DNA of 64,000 bases from Leptolyngbya ohadii IS1 (lineage in GTDB: Bacteria; Cyanobacteriota; Cyanobacteriia; Elainellales; Elainellaceae), in the NCBI RefSeq assembly GCF_002215035.1, contig NZ_NKFP01000006.1, positions 1,996,530-2,060,529 of the forward strand, read 5' to 3'. The position numbers and the translations under genes were made by a program. Below the pieces are notes generated by a model. The model was not told the DNA's origin. It ran no database searches and worked only from the letters and a program-made list of their open reading frames with translations. Below, piece after piece: positions 26,354-35,005 of the stretch (position 1 is the first letter of the stretch; each line of letters opens with the position of its first letter).

Positions 26354-27373
26354 ATGAAAGTTGCAGTGTTCAGTACACGACAGTACGATCGTCAGTTCCT
26401 CGAAGTGGCGAACTATGACCATGAGCATGAGCTGGTTTTCTTTGAGGTGTCGCTCGATCGCAATTCCGCATCCCTGGCAAATCGCTATCCTGCCGTTTGT
26501 CTCTTTGTCAATGATGTCGCCGATGCCACAACATTGGAGATTCTGGCATCCCACGGAGTAGCTCTGGTTGCGCTGCGCTGTGCCGGGTTCAACAATGTGG
26601 ATCTGAGGGCAGCGTCACGGTTGGGCATTCGCGTGGTTCGGGTTCCAGCCTATTCCCCCTATGCGGTGGCAGAACACGTCGTCGCCATGATCCAAACTCT
26701 GAATCGCAAAACCCACCGAGCCTACAACCGCGTGCGGGAAGGCAATTTTTCCCTGGAAGGGCTGCTGGGCTACGATCTGCATGGGCGTACCGTAGGGGTA
26801 GTCGGAACAGGGAAGATTGGGCAGATTTTCGCGCAAATTATGCAGGGGTTTGGCTGTCGGGTGCTGGGCTACGACTTGTTCAAAAATCCGGCATTTGAGG
26901 CGATTGGTCACTATGTCCAGCTACCCGAACTGCTGTCCCAATCGGATATTATTTCGCTCCACTGTCCCCTGACGCCCGAAACCTATCACCTGATTAACCA
27001 GCAGGCGATCGAGAAGATGAAGCTGGGAGCCATGCTAATTAATACCAGCCGGGGCGGGTTAGTCGATACGGAAGCAGCGATCGAGGGATTGAAGTCGCAC
27101 AAAATTGGCGCATTAGGGCTGGATGTTTACGAGCAGGAGTCGGATTTGTTCTTTGAAGACCTCTCAAACGAGATTATCCAGGATGATTTGTTCGAGCGTC
27201 TAACGACCTTTCCCAACGTGCTAATTACGGCGCACCAGGCATTCTTCACAAAGGAAGCCCTGGAAAATATTGCAGAAACTACGCTGCAAAATATCACAGA
27301 TTTCGAGGCAGAACAGCCCTTAAAAAACGAAGTGAAAGCCGAAGAAAAAATCGTTTCCAAATCCTCCGCGTAG
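26354..27373 (+). CDS. ldhA: D-lactate dehydrogenase / 2-hydroxyacid dehydrogenase
   Basis: A 339-residue NAD-dependent enzyme (pyruvate to D-lactate). Motifs: LRCAGFNNVD (catalytic Arg region), Rossmann VGVVGTGKIGQIFAQ, LHCPLTPETYHLI, NTSRGGLVDT, DVYEQESDLFFEDLSNE and VLITAHQAFFTKEAL (catalytic His). The DVYEQE..LFFED..N....DD segment marks D-LDH rather than phosphoglycerate dehydrogenase. The start is ATG 26354 with GAGGTG upstream, rather than GTG 26342. The C-terminal EKIVSKSSA is a short charged tail. Fermentative or osmolyte-linked lactate production is the likely role. Confidence 0.92.
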   Translation: MKVAVFSTRQYDRQFLEVANYDHEHELVFFEVSLDRNSASLANRYPAVCLFVNDVADATTLEILASHGVALVALRCAGFNNVDLRAASRLGIRVVRVPAYSPYAVAEHVVAMIQTLNRKTHRAYNRVREGNFSLEGLLGYDLHGRTVGVVGTGKIGQIFAQIMQGFGCRVLGYDLFKNPAFEAIGHYVQLPELLSQSDIISLHCPLTPETYHLINQQAIEKMKLGAMLINTSRGGLVDTEAAIEGLKSHKIGALGLDVYEQESDLFFEDLSNEIIQDDLFERLTTFPNVLITAHQAFFTKEALENIAETTLQNITDFEAEQPLKNEVKAEEKIVSKSSA

Positions 27374-27425
27374 ACGGACGAAGAGGAATCCTTTTAAGCC
27401 ACAAGAAGTTCCTGTTTCTCAAAAT

Positions 27426-27463
27426 CCCTCGCCCAGTATTGGGAGACGGATTTAGGGTGAGGG
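27426..27463. repeat. REP-like dispersed repeat
   Basis: CCCTCGCCC (27426-27434) / GGGTGAGGG (27455-27463) form an inverted repeat with one mismatch around AGTATTGGGAGACGGATTTA. The minus-strand reading LTLNPSPNTGRG is a hallmark of a widespread bacterial intergenic repeat. It lies after ldhA. Confidence 0.6.
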
Positions 27464-27607
27464 CGTAGCCGCATTCCAGAAACAATCCGTCTGGATCACC
27501 AAAGCTTTGTATTGCAGATCACAAAGTTAAGGATTCTATATTCTTCGGGAAGGGTTCCCTGCCGACCTGTTGATTGAAGCAGGAGTTCACGAAAGGAAGC
27601 CCCCTTT

Positions 27608-29383
27608 ATGGCTAGAGATTCTGGAAATACGTTACTGTCTGCCCGATCGCTTAATCTGGCAACGGGTGCTAAAACCCGCAGAGAGACGATCGGTGGAACT
27701 GACCTGCGGGATTTCTTCAAGTTCAATCTGACCAGCCGCAGCAGCTTTGACCTGAGTTTAAAGAAACTGCGATCCAACGTCGATGTGTCCCTGCTGGATA
27801 GTACCCGCAAAGTCATTGCTTCTTCCCGCCAACCCGCTCGGCGATCGGAATCGATTAAAACGACGCTAGATGCTGGCACCTTCTACATCCGGTTAAATAC
27901 CAAGGAAGCGACGACTGGCTATCAGTTGACCGTTTCAGCAACTCCTGCTCCGGGCGGTGGGACTCCTGGTGGTGGCACTCCCGGTGGTGGCACTCTGCCC
28001 AATACGGCTCCAACGATCGCCACCAATACAGCCCTGACCGTAAACCGAAACGGAACTGGGACGATCGGACGCGCAAATTTGCTGTCGAGCGACACGCAGC
28101 AAACCGCCGATCAGCTCTTGTACCGCGTCACCACCTTGCCTGCAAACGGATCGCTGTTTTTGAATGGGACGTTGCTGGGAGTCGGTAGTGCCTTCACGCA
28201 AACGGACATTGACAACAATCGGTTGACCTACAAGCAGACCGCCATCAAATCGATTCCCAATACCGGGCAAATTGACACGGGCAGCACCAGAGGAGCAAAA
28301 ATTTCGGGTTCCAATGTGGTGTGGGCTGCGGAAGACGGCACTGGCGACACGGAGATCTTCCTCTATCGGGGGAGCACTGGCGCCGTGACCCAACTGACCA
28401 ACAACGCCGTTAACGATAGGAGTCCCGAAATTTTTGGTTCCAATGTCGTCTGGCAAAGCGGCACTGGTAACGACGCGGAAATTTTCCTCTACAACGGCAC
28501 AACTACCACCCAACTCAGCACCAATACGGTTGAAGACAGCAAGGCAAAGATTTCCGACGGCTATGTAGTCTGGCAGCGGCAGACTTCCTCAACCCAGAGC
28601 GATATTCGCTACTATCGACTGAGCGATGGGACAAGAGGATCTGTAGACCTCGATGCAGACAATGATGACATCGATCCTGCCATTTCTGGGTCTAAGGTGG
28701 TGTTTAAGCGGAACTATGTACCGAGCAGCAGCGATTCCCGGAACGGCATCTACTTCGTTGATCTGGCATCGGGGACAGGGGAAACTCAGGTTTCGTTCGG
28801 CTCATCCGGTTACACCGATCGCAGACCCCAAATTTCCGGCTCTACTGTGGTCTGGGAACGGGATTTCACGGGTGGCAACATGGACATCCTGTACGATGCA
28901 GATCTGCTTGTTCCCGGCGCATCAACCGTGAATACCAGCGTAACCCTGGGGGATGAGGCACCGCTGATTTCTGGCTCCAATATCGTCTTCAGACGCACAG
29001 GCTCTCCCGGCGGCACCCAGGACGGTGGCTATGTGTTTAATATCACGACAGGCACAGAGGAACGTTTTATCCCCACACCCTCCTTCTCCATCAACAGCAT
29101 TGACGGCAATCTGGTGGGCTGGACAGGAAACATGGGTGGCTCTGCCAATGCAAACCTCTACAATCTAACAACCCGAACTCCTCTGACGCTGGATGGCGGG
29201 GTTGCGCTTCAGGGCTTGGTCAGCGTTTCTGGTGCAAATGCAGCCTGGGTTGGTGGGGCTGGACCGGGCACAATCGATCGCCTCTTCTTCTACGATGGCA
29301 CGATCGCATCGGATAGCTTTGGCTTTAGCGTCAGCGACGGTTCATTGACGACGAACGGTACATTTAACTTCACCGTTGCTTAG
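27608..29383 (+). CDS. Secreted PPC / cadherin-like protein with inserted propeller-type repeats
   Basis: 591 residues, no classical signal peptide. Residues 1-115 are a pre-peptidase C-terminal-type domain (GGTDLRDFFKFNL, SLLDSTRKVIASSRQ, TLDAGTFYIRL). A PGGGTPGGGTPGGG linker follows. Then comes a cadherin-like/CSPG-type repeat (NTAPTIATNTALTVNRNGTG, LLYRVTTLPANGSLFLNG, FTQTDIDNNRLTY). The closing strand of that repeat is found only at the C-terminus (ASDSFGFSVSDGSLTTNGTF). Between the halves, residues about 220-560, lie roughly seven units of ISGSNVVW...EIFLY type, resembling TolB/YWTD beta-propeller blades. It probably acts extracellularly, through type I or similar secretion (inferred). 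It is convergent with a metalloprotease of the same N-terminal type. Strong ATG 27608. Confidence 0.82.
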   Translation: MARDSGNTLLSARSLNLATGAKTRRETIGGTDLRDFFKFNLTSRSSFDLSLKKLRSNVDVSLLDSTRKVIASSRQPARRSESIKTTLDAGTFYIRLNTKEATTGYQLTVSATPAPGGGTPGGGTPGGGTLPNTAPTIATNTALTVNRNGTGTIGRANLLSSDTQQTADQLLYRVTTLPANGSLFLNGTLLGVGSAFTQTDIDNNRLTYKQTAIKSIPNTGQIDTGSTRGAKISGSNVVWAAEDGTGDTEIFLYRGSTGAVTQLTNNAVNDRSPEIFGSNVVWQSGTGNDAEIFLYNGTTTTQLSTNTVEDSKAKISDGYVVWQRQTSSTQSDIRYYRLSDGTRGSVDLDADNDDIDPAISGSKVVFKRNYVPSSSDSRNGIYFVDLASGTGETQVSFGSSGYTDRRPQISGSTVVWERDFTGGNMDILYDADLLVPGASTVNTSVTLGDEAPLISGSNIVFRRTGSPGGTQDGGYVFNITTGTEERFIPTPSFSINSIDGNLVGWTGNMGGSANANLYNLTTRTPLTLDGGVALQGLVSVSGANAAWVGGAGPGTIDRLFFYDGTIASDSFGFSVSDGSLTTNGTFNFTVA

Positions 29384-29386
29384 GCG

Positions 29387-29428
29387 AATTTGCTGGGTCT
29401 AATTTGCCAGGTCTAATTTGCCAGGTCT
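29387..29428. repeat. 14-bp tandem repeat, three units
   Basis: AATTTGCTGGGTCT (29387-29400) then AATTTGCCAGGTCT twice (29401-29428), immediately after the stop of the preceding gene. Confidence 0.85.
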
Positions 29429-29484
29429 AAAAGTTTGCTGAGGATGAGTCGATCGGTCTGGTCGATTCGTTCAGGGCGCACGTT

Positions 29485-29513
29485 AAGGGAGGAGTGGTTC
29501 AAGCTCTTCCCTT
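29485..29513. terminator. Possible bidirectional terminator between convergent genes
   Basis: AAGGGAGGAG (29485-29494) pairs with CTCTTCCCTT (29504-29513) over 10 bp with one wobble and a 9-nt loop, midway between two convergent genes. The T-run is weak on both strands, so activity is uncertain. Confidence 0.45.
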
Positions 29514-29558
29514 TCCTATGTTTTCTACGCATCGAGAGGCTACTTCAACGAGCGAAAC

Positions 29559-31640
29559 CTATGCCCAGTTCACCCGCAGGTTGCTGCCTGCATAGTAGTT
29601 CTTCACAGTAATCGAATCATTCGTTCCTAAACGAATCACCAGATCATTGCCAGAACGATTCTGAATTGCATTCGCAGAATTATAGTCGCTAAGGTCTAGG
29701 ATGTCATCACTGGTTGCATCCCAGATCACATCATTTCCGGTCGATCGCAGTGGATCGTATCCGCTAAACGTATTTGCAGCCGCGTTTTCGTAAATGATAT
29801 CGCTGCTGCTGGAATTAATTAAATTTTCAATGAGTACGTCGTAGGCGATCGCAGTGCCAAACTTGGTGGTAAATGCCTGTCCCGATCGCTGCTCAAGAAT
29901 TTCCAAACTATCACTGTATTCCAACGTTTTGTATTCGACTTGGTTAGTCAGCATTCCACCCGGATTCAGATCAAATCGATATCCAGCCGCATCGACAGAC
30001 AGATTCCTAAAATCCAAAGTATCAATCCCGCCGCCATCCCAAATGGTTTGTTTTATTCGATTTGGGGTACTCAAGAACTGCTGTCCGTCAACAAAATATT
30101 GATCCACCCCGTTGGTGAACTGGTAGGTTGTATTGCCCGTGTTATGGCTTCTCGTTCCATACAAATACTGCAACGCTCTGATGTCAAAGGGCATGAAGGT
30201 CGCAGAACTCTCCGTAAAGTTGTAGGTCATTACGGTATTGGTGGTGTTGTCCTCCTGAAGGGTTAATCTGGGCGAATCCTCGAACGGGTGTTTTAATCCC
30301 AGCGCATGACCAATTTCGTGAATTAGGGTCATGTAACCGTGGCTTCCTGGAGAGTTTTGAAACCCATTGGTATCCGTCCCTGCAAAGTCAGAAGCCGGGC
30401 TGAGATGGATGTCCCCTGCTGTACTGTTGAGAGTATCGACCTGTGGGAAGTAGGCATAGGCGTACCGGGGGCTGCTGGACAGCATAAATCGTAAACGACC
30501 ATAGTTCGCTGGCGTTTCTGTCACTTCCTGGAAATTAACGTCGATCAAATCCTCAATGTGACTAAAAATAGCTCGGACATTCCTTTTCACGCCTTCACTT
30601 ACTTCTCTAACTCCGGTTTCAGAACCGTAATAGGAACCTCCAAAAATAGAGTCTTCATAGAAGCTGTAGGTCAGGGTTCGATCGCCCCAGGAAAAGCCCC
30701 ACTTGTTTTGAGAAAGCAAAGCATCGATCTGAGGATCACCTGACGGCGTAACCAGAGTCGGATTTGTCCCCGGCGGTACGCTCACTTCCTGAGTTTGATC
30801 CGGCGTCGTCAGAGGTGCCAGGCTGAGGGAGAGGGTGTAGTTCGTGTCGCCGATCGCCTGCTTCACCTGCAAGAAATAGGTGCCTGAGGAGAGCATTCCG
30901 CTCAAAGTCTCTGCGGCAGTGGGGCTGTTAGAACTGCTGCTCACTAGCTCCGATGGATCGATCGTGCCGTTACCGTCCGCATCCTGGATCAGGTTTAAAG
31001 TCACATTACCTGACGTTGGCACTACGGACACCGAAAGCTGACCCGTCCTATTCAAAGTGAACCGATAAAAGTCATCCAAATCAGCTCCACCCACCCAATC
31101 GATAAAGGAAGAGCTGGCGCTAGAACCGATCACAATATTGCGGGCAGAGGCGATCGAATTTCCAGCAAAATCCGGTGGAGCAACAGGCGATTCTGGAGAA
31201 AACGGAGCAGCAGACGGGACGGAAGTTGGCGCAGGGTCAGCAATGAGAATAGCAGCCGGATCTGGGGGCACTGTGGGAAACACAGGCAAGGCGATCGCCG
31301 ATGTGGAGAGGCGATACCTCGTCGAAGCAGCATTTCGACCCGCACCAGAATAAACGCGCAGAAAATAGACGCCTGCATCTAAGGTCACTCTAATCGATTC
31401 ACTGCTTTTGCCTCGGCGAGCGGAGGTAGACACAACCCGTCCACTGCCGTTCAGGAGCTGCAAGTTTGCATCTGCTTTGAGCTGGGTTAGCGAGAAAACA
31501 CCGCTGCTGTGCTGGCTGAGGCTAAAGCGGAAAAAATCACGGCTGTCTGCACCACCAATCCGATCGCTGAAGGGCTGACTGCTCGAAAGGTCAATTGCTC
31601 TTGCGCGATTTAACGTATTCCCAGCCCGATCGCCAGCCAT
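29559..31640 (-). CDS. Secreted serralysin-like metalloprotease with two pre-peptidase domains
   Basis: 693 residues. Two PPC-type domains lie at about 5-115 (GGADSRDFFRFSLSQ, TLDAGVYFLRVYS) and 165-275 (GGADLDDFYRFTLNRTGQLS, SGTYFLQVKQ), joined by a Pro/Ala-rich linker. The catalytic domain is at about 300-520: zinc motif HEIGHALGLKHP near residue 442 and Met-turn TNTVMTYNF, the M10 (serralysin/metzincin) pattern. The C-terminal 170 residues resemble a degenerate M10 C-terminal beta-roll (IENLINSSSSDIIYENAAAN, SGYDPLRSTGNDVIWD). There is no signal peptide; type I secretion is inferred. The N-terminal domain resembles that of the neighbour at 27608, suggesting duplication or shared export. 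Confidence 0.88.
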   Translation of the reverse strand: MAGDRAGNTLNRARAIDLSSSQPFSDRIGGADSRDFFRFSLSQHSSGVFSLTQLKADANLQLLNGSGRVVSTSARRGKSSESIRVTLDAGVYFLRVYSGAGRNAASTRYRLSTSAIALPVFPTVPPDPAAILIADPAPTSVPSAAPFSPESPVAPPDFAGNSIASARNIVIGSSASSSFIDWVGGADLDDFYRFTLNRTGQLSVSVVPTSGNVTLNLIQDADGNGTIDPSELVSSSSNSPTAAETLSGMLSSGTYFLQVKQAIGDTNYTLSLSLAPLTTPDQTQEVSVPPGTNPTLVTPSGDPQIDALLSQNKWGFSWGDRTLTYSFYEDSIFGGSYYGSETGVREVSEGVKRNVRAIFSHIEDLIDVNFQEVTETPANYGRLRFMLSSSPRYAYAYFPQVDTLNSTAGDIHLSPASDFAGTDTNGFQNSPGSHGYMTLIHEIGHALGLKHPFEDSPRLTLQEDNTTNTVMTYNFTESSATFMPFDIRALQYLYGTRSHNTGNTTYQFTNGVDQYFVDGQQFLSTPNRIKQTIWDGGGIDTLDFRNLSVDAAGYRFDLNPGGMLTNQVEYKTLEYSDSLEILEQRSGQAFTTKFGTAIAYDVLIENLINSSSSDIIYENAAANTFSGYDPLRSTGNDVIWDATSDDILDLSDYNSANAIQNRSGNDLVIRLGTNDSITVKNYYAGSNLRVNWA

Positions 31641-31802
31641 AACTGCACTCTAGAGGGTACAGTCAGAGCATTCCCGCCATATTTTGCGGAATCGAGATTG
31701 ATAATTTTGCCTGACGGAATCTTCAAAAGGGGTCTAACTACCGATCGGGGAATGCGGAAAGTGCGCTGGTAATTTTACAGAGAACCGCCTCAGCGAACCG
31801 TT

Positions 31803-32429
31803 TCAGCGAATCATTGACATTTTGATTGCAGCCGTTGCGCCATCGGTAATGTATTGAACCGCTAACGCTGCTAGCAGGATTCCCAGAACGCGAGTAATCA
31901 CATTCACGCCTGTTTGTCCCAGTCTTTTGGCAATCTGTTCCGATAAGCAAAAGAGCGTATAGGCAATGAACAGCACAACAGCCGCGATCGCCAGAATCAT
32001 TACTATGCCCAAGCCATGTCCCTGCACATCGCTCGTTAAAATCAGGATACTTGCCAGGGTTCCCGGTCCCGCCAGCAGAGGAATTGCCAGGGGAAACACG
32101 CTAATATCCTCCCGCAGCCGCGCTTCCTGCTCCTCCTGTTCCGTTTCCCGTTCGCGATGGGCAAACACCATATCCAGAGCAATCTTAAGCAGCAGCAGTC
32201 CCGCCGCCACCTGAAACGCCTCGATCGTAATTCCTAGATAGCGCAGCAGCCAGTTTCCCACTAGCGCAAACCCCAGCATAATCATGCCAGCCACCAGAAC
32301 CGAGCGACGGGCAATTTGAATCTGCTGTGTTGTTGGATATCTCCCCGCCAGCGTAATGAAAATCGGCAGGAGTCCGACCGGATCGATCACTACAAACAGC
32401 GTTAGAAATGCTTTAACCAGAAATGCCAT
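31803..32429 (-). CDS. MarC family integral membrane protein
   Basis: 208 residues with six TM helices of the MarC/UPF0056 family: FLTLFVVIDPVGLLPIFITL (TM1 with the conserved DPxG), IEAFQVAAGLLLLKIALDM, the charged cytoplasmic loop HRERETEQEEQEARLREDIS, then VFPLAIPLLAGPGTLASIL (conserved P.L.GPG), IAAVVLFIAYTLFCL and VNVITRVLGILLAALAVQYI. The family was once linked to multiple antibiotic resistance but the function is unproven. It is a single gene; start ATG 32429. Confidence 0.92.
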   Translation of the reverse strand: MAFLVKAFLTLFVVIDPVGLLPIFITLAGRYPTTQQIQIARRSVLVAGMIMLGFALVGNWLLRYLGITIEAFQVAAGLLLLKIALDMVFAHRERETEQEEQEARLREDISVFPLAIPLLAGPGTLASILILTSDVQGHGLGIVMILAIAAVVLFIAYTLFCLSEQIAKRLGQTGVNVITRVLGILLAALAVQYITDGATAAIKMSMIR

Positions 32430-32621
32430 CTGCTGAGCCGCAATGTTAGCCGGATGTTTGCCGCAAATCGGATCGGAAATCCAACCGGGAGTTCGAGGAA
32501 CGCACTTAAGCTCAAAATAACTCCAGCAAAAGAGTAGTGCTTGCGTCTCCCGACGGATTTTGGCAGGGGTTCAGGGATGGCTGTCCTGGTTCAGGTTATC
32601 CTACGACTAGAGATTACTCGA

Positions 32622-32657
32622 AAATCATGCGTTACGCTGCACTCATACATCCTGCGT
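32622..32657. repeat. Dispersed repeat (ACGYAGGATGT...), copy 2
   Basis: On the minus strand it reads ACGCAGGATGTATGAGTGCA then GCGTAACGCATGATTT, matching 16951-16986. It abuts the wecB stop. Confidence 0.7.
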
Positions 32658-32662
32658 AAACC

Positions 32663-33778
32663 CTATGCCTGGAAATAGGCTCGCACTGCCTCAACAATGC
32701 GCTCCGACGCATGACCATCTCCAAAGGGATTCACGGCGTTTGCCATCGTGCCGTATGCCTCCGGGTTGCTCAACAGTTCGGATGCCTCTTGTAGAATGCG
32801 ATCGGCTGCGGTGCCAATCAGTTTAGCGGTGCCTGCTTCGATCGCCTCAGGACGTTCGGTGGTTTCGCGCAGCACCAAAACAGGTTTACCCAGGCTAGGA
32901 GCCTCTTCTTGCAGCCCGCCGGAGTCAGTCATTAGCAGGTAGGAACGCTGGATTGCGCCCACCAGTTCTGCGTAGTCTAGCGGTTCAGTGAGGAAGACGC
33001 GGGGATGATCGCCCAGAATTGCCTGGAGCGGTTCGCGCACGGTGGGATTGCGGTGTAGCGGCAGCAGCAGTGCCGTATCGGGGAATTTTTCCAGCGTCTT
33101 CAGGAAGCCCTGAGCAATGTCCTGCAAGGGTTCGCCCCAGTTTTCCCGCCGATGTACCGTTGCCAGAATCACCCGATAGTTTTGCCAGTCTAACCCCGAC
33201 ACGTTGCAGGGTGGATGGCGATCGGCTACCGTAAGCAGCGCATCAATCACCGTGTTGCCCGTCAGGTAAATGTTGCCCAGAACCCCCGATCGTTCCAAAT
33301 GCTGCACCGAAAGCTGGGTGGGGGCAAAGTGAAGCTGGGTAATCTGGGAAATTAGCCGCCGATTGGCTTCCTCCGGGTAGGGATTGTAAATATCGTTGGT
33401 TCGCAGTCCGGCTTCCACATGACCCACCGGAATCTTGCGATAGAATGCTGCCAGTGCCGCCGCAAATGCTGTGGTAGTGTCCCCCTGAACCAGCACAATC
33501 TGGGGCTGTTTTTCCTCAAAGAATTGCTCTAAGCCGCGCAGAGTGCGATCGGTGATATCAGTGAGGGTTTGCCCGTGCTGCATAATCGCCAGGTCGTGGT
33601 CGGCTTGCAGATCGAATAAATCCATGACCTGCGCCACCATTTCCTGATGTTGTCCGGTCAGCACAACCTGCGTCTCAAAATCAGCCTGCTCCCGGCACTG
33701 CCGAATCACTGGCGCAAGCTTAATCGCTTCAGGACGGGTGCCCAGAATGATACAGGTGCGGATGGGGGAGTTTGCCAT
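32663..33778 (-). CDS. wecB: UDP-N-acetylglucosamine 2-epimerase (non-hydrolysing)
   Basis: 371 residues. It interconverts UDP-GlcNAc and UDP-ManNAc for surface polysaccharides, in the cytoplasm. Family sequence: CIILGTRPEAIKLAPVI at the start, GQHQEMVAQVMDLF, VLVQGDTTTAFAAALAAFYR, VGHVEAGLRTNDIYNPYPEE, ILATVHRRENWG and LMTDSGGLQEEAPSLGKPVL (catalytic and UDP-binding segments). The start is ATG 33778 (MANSPIRT); an upstream in-frame extension to 33817 lacks family sequence. It stands alone, but its product fits the exopolysaccharide genes 13 kb downstream. Confidence 0.94.
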   Translation of the reverse strand: MANSPIRTCIILGTRPEAIKLAPVIRQCREQADFETQVVLTGQHQEMVAQVMDLFDLQADHDLAIMQHGQTLTDITDRTLRGLEQFFEEKQPQIVLVQGDTTTAFAAALAAFYRKIPVGHVEAGLRTNDIYNPYPEEANRRLISQITQLHFAPTQLSVQHLERSGVLGNIYLTGNTVIDALLTVADRHPPCNVSGLDWQNYRVILATVHRRENWGEPLQDIAQGFLKTLEKFPDTALLLPLHRNPTVREPLQAILGDHPRVFLTEPLDYAELVGAIQRSYLLMTDSGGLQEEAPSLGKPVLVLRETTERPEAIEAGTAKLIGTAADRILQEASELLSNPEAYGTMANAVNPFGDGHASERIVEAVRAYFQA

Positions 33779-34027
33779 AGCGGTAAATGCGAAGGACAAT
33801 CCGAGCGTACCAGCCATCGAGAAGGTTTGAGAAGTGGGTCATCTCTGGAGATAGGGGTCAGTATTCAGCAGAATGTTTTTGCTGCTGCATCCTCAAATCC
33901 CGAAATCCAGCTCTCTCAAACCTTTTCGACACTGCCCAAAATCCTGAAACCCCAAAGCCTCTCTTCTTTAAAGAGTTATTGAAGAAGGAGTGATTGGAGA
34001 AAGAGTTATGAAGTTTAGCCTGAACGT

Positions 34028-34918
34028 TTAGCTGAGAATCTGTACCGCATTTCCAACGGCGAGGGTGCCTCTGCTGCGATGAATGAGATTCTGCCCAAAA
34101 ATAACGCCATTTTTCCAGCGGCGATAGGTGGATAGGGTGGCTAAAGGCTCCTTGCCGCGATCGGTGGTTTCCTGGTCGGTGGTGGTGATGATGCAGCGGG
34201 TGCAGGGCTTCACTACATCGAGCAAAACATCCGCGATCTGGATTTGCTGCCATTCGTCCTCGGCATAGGCACTACAGCCCGACACCACCAAATTGGGACG
34301 AAAGCGATTCATCGGCAGGGGTTCATCAAGGCGCTGATTCAAGTCTTCCAGGGAGGCTTCCGAGATCAGCAGCAGCGGATAACTGTCCGCAAAACTTACC
34401 TGAGCCGTCGTGCCCCGATCGTATTTGGCATCCACCGGACGATCGTAGCCTGTCCCAATTCTGACGAGGCGGGCGGGGGTTCCTAGGGCGCGGCTAAACC
34501 AGGCAGCAACCGCGTCTCCCTGATCGATCGCCTGACACCGATCGCCCCAGACTGTGACCTGCATCGATTTGCCGGGGTCAGACTGTTGCAGGGGTACCTG
34601 AAAGTCTCGCTGTCCAGGAGCCATCAAATACAGAGACTCCGCCGTGATGACGGGTTCAATCAGCGCCAGTTCGGGCAGGGTCCGCTGCGTGATAAATTCG
34701 CCCTCTGGCGTCACGATCATCCACTGCCGATCCCACTGCAAGCCCCAGGGAGTCAGTTCAGCAGATTGAACAGAGATGCCGCGACAGGATTTGATCGGAT
34801 AAATATTGATGGCAGTCACGATCGGGGAAGGGGAAGGGGAATCCGCCGATGATTTGGACTGGGAATGGGGCAGAGAATCCGATGGGGAAACGGGAGGAAC
34901 AGACGGAGGAAGAGACAT
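34028..34918 (-). CDS. MOSC domain protein (mARC-like)
   Basis: 296 residues. A Pro/Ser-rich, probably disordered start (residues 1-33) is followed by the MOSC beta-barrel N-terminal domain (INIYPIKSCRGISVQSAELT, LQWDRQWMIVTPEG) and the MOSC domain (FADSYPLLLISEASLEDLN, MNRFRPNLVVSG, VVKPCTRCIITTTDQET). Two cysteines lie in the PCTRC motif, one of which ligates molybdenum in mARC-type enzymes. The likely role is molybdenum-cofactor-dependent N-hydroxyl reduction or sulfur carrying. Gap of 87 nt to the kinase at 35006, same strand. Confidence 0.88.
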   Translation of the reverse strand: MSLPPSVPPVSPSDSLPHSQSKSSADSPSPSPIVTAINIYPIKSCRGISVQSAELTPWGLQWDRQWMIVTPEGEFITQRTLPELALIEPVITAESLYLMAPGQRDFQVPLQQSDPGKSMQVTVWGDRCQAIDQGDAVAAWFSRALGTPARLVRIGTGYDRPVDAKYDRGTTAQVSFADSYPLLLISEASLEDLNQRLDEPLPMNRFRPNLVVSGCSAYAEDEWQQIQIADVLLDVVKPCTRCIITTTDQETTDRGKEPLATLSTYRRWKNGVIFGQNLIHRSRGTLAVGNAVQILS

Positions 34919-35005
34919 TACAGCGATCGGGCTTAAAGGTCAGATCAAAAGGTCAGCCTATAGTGTATCGCCTCATAATTTGAATTAACTGGAAGAGTAT
35001 TGAAA

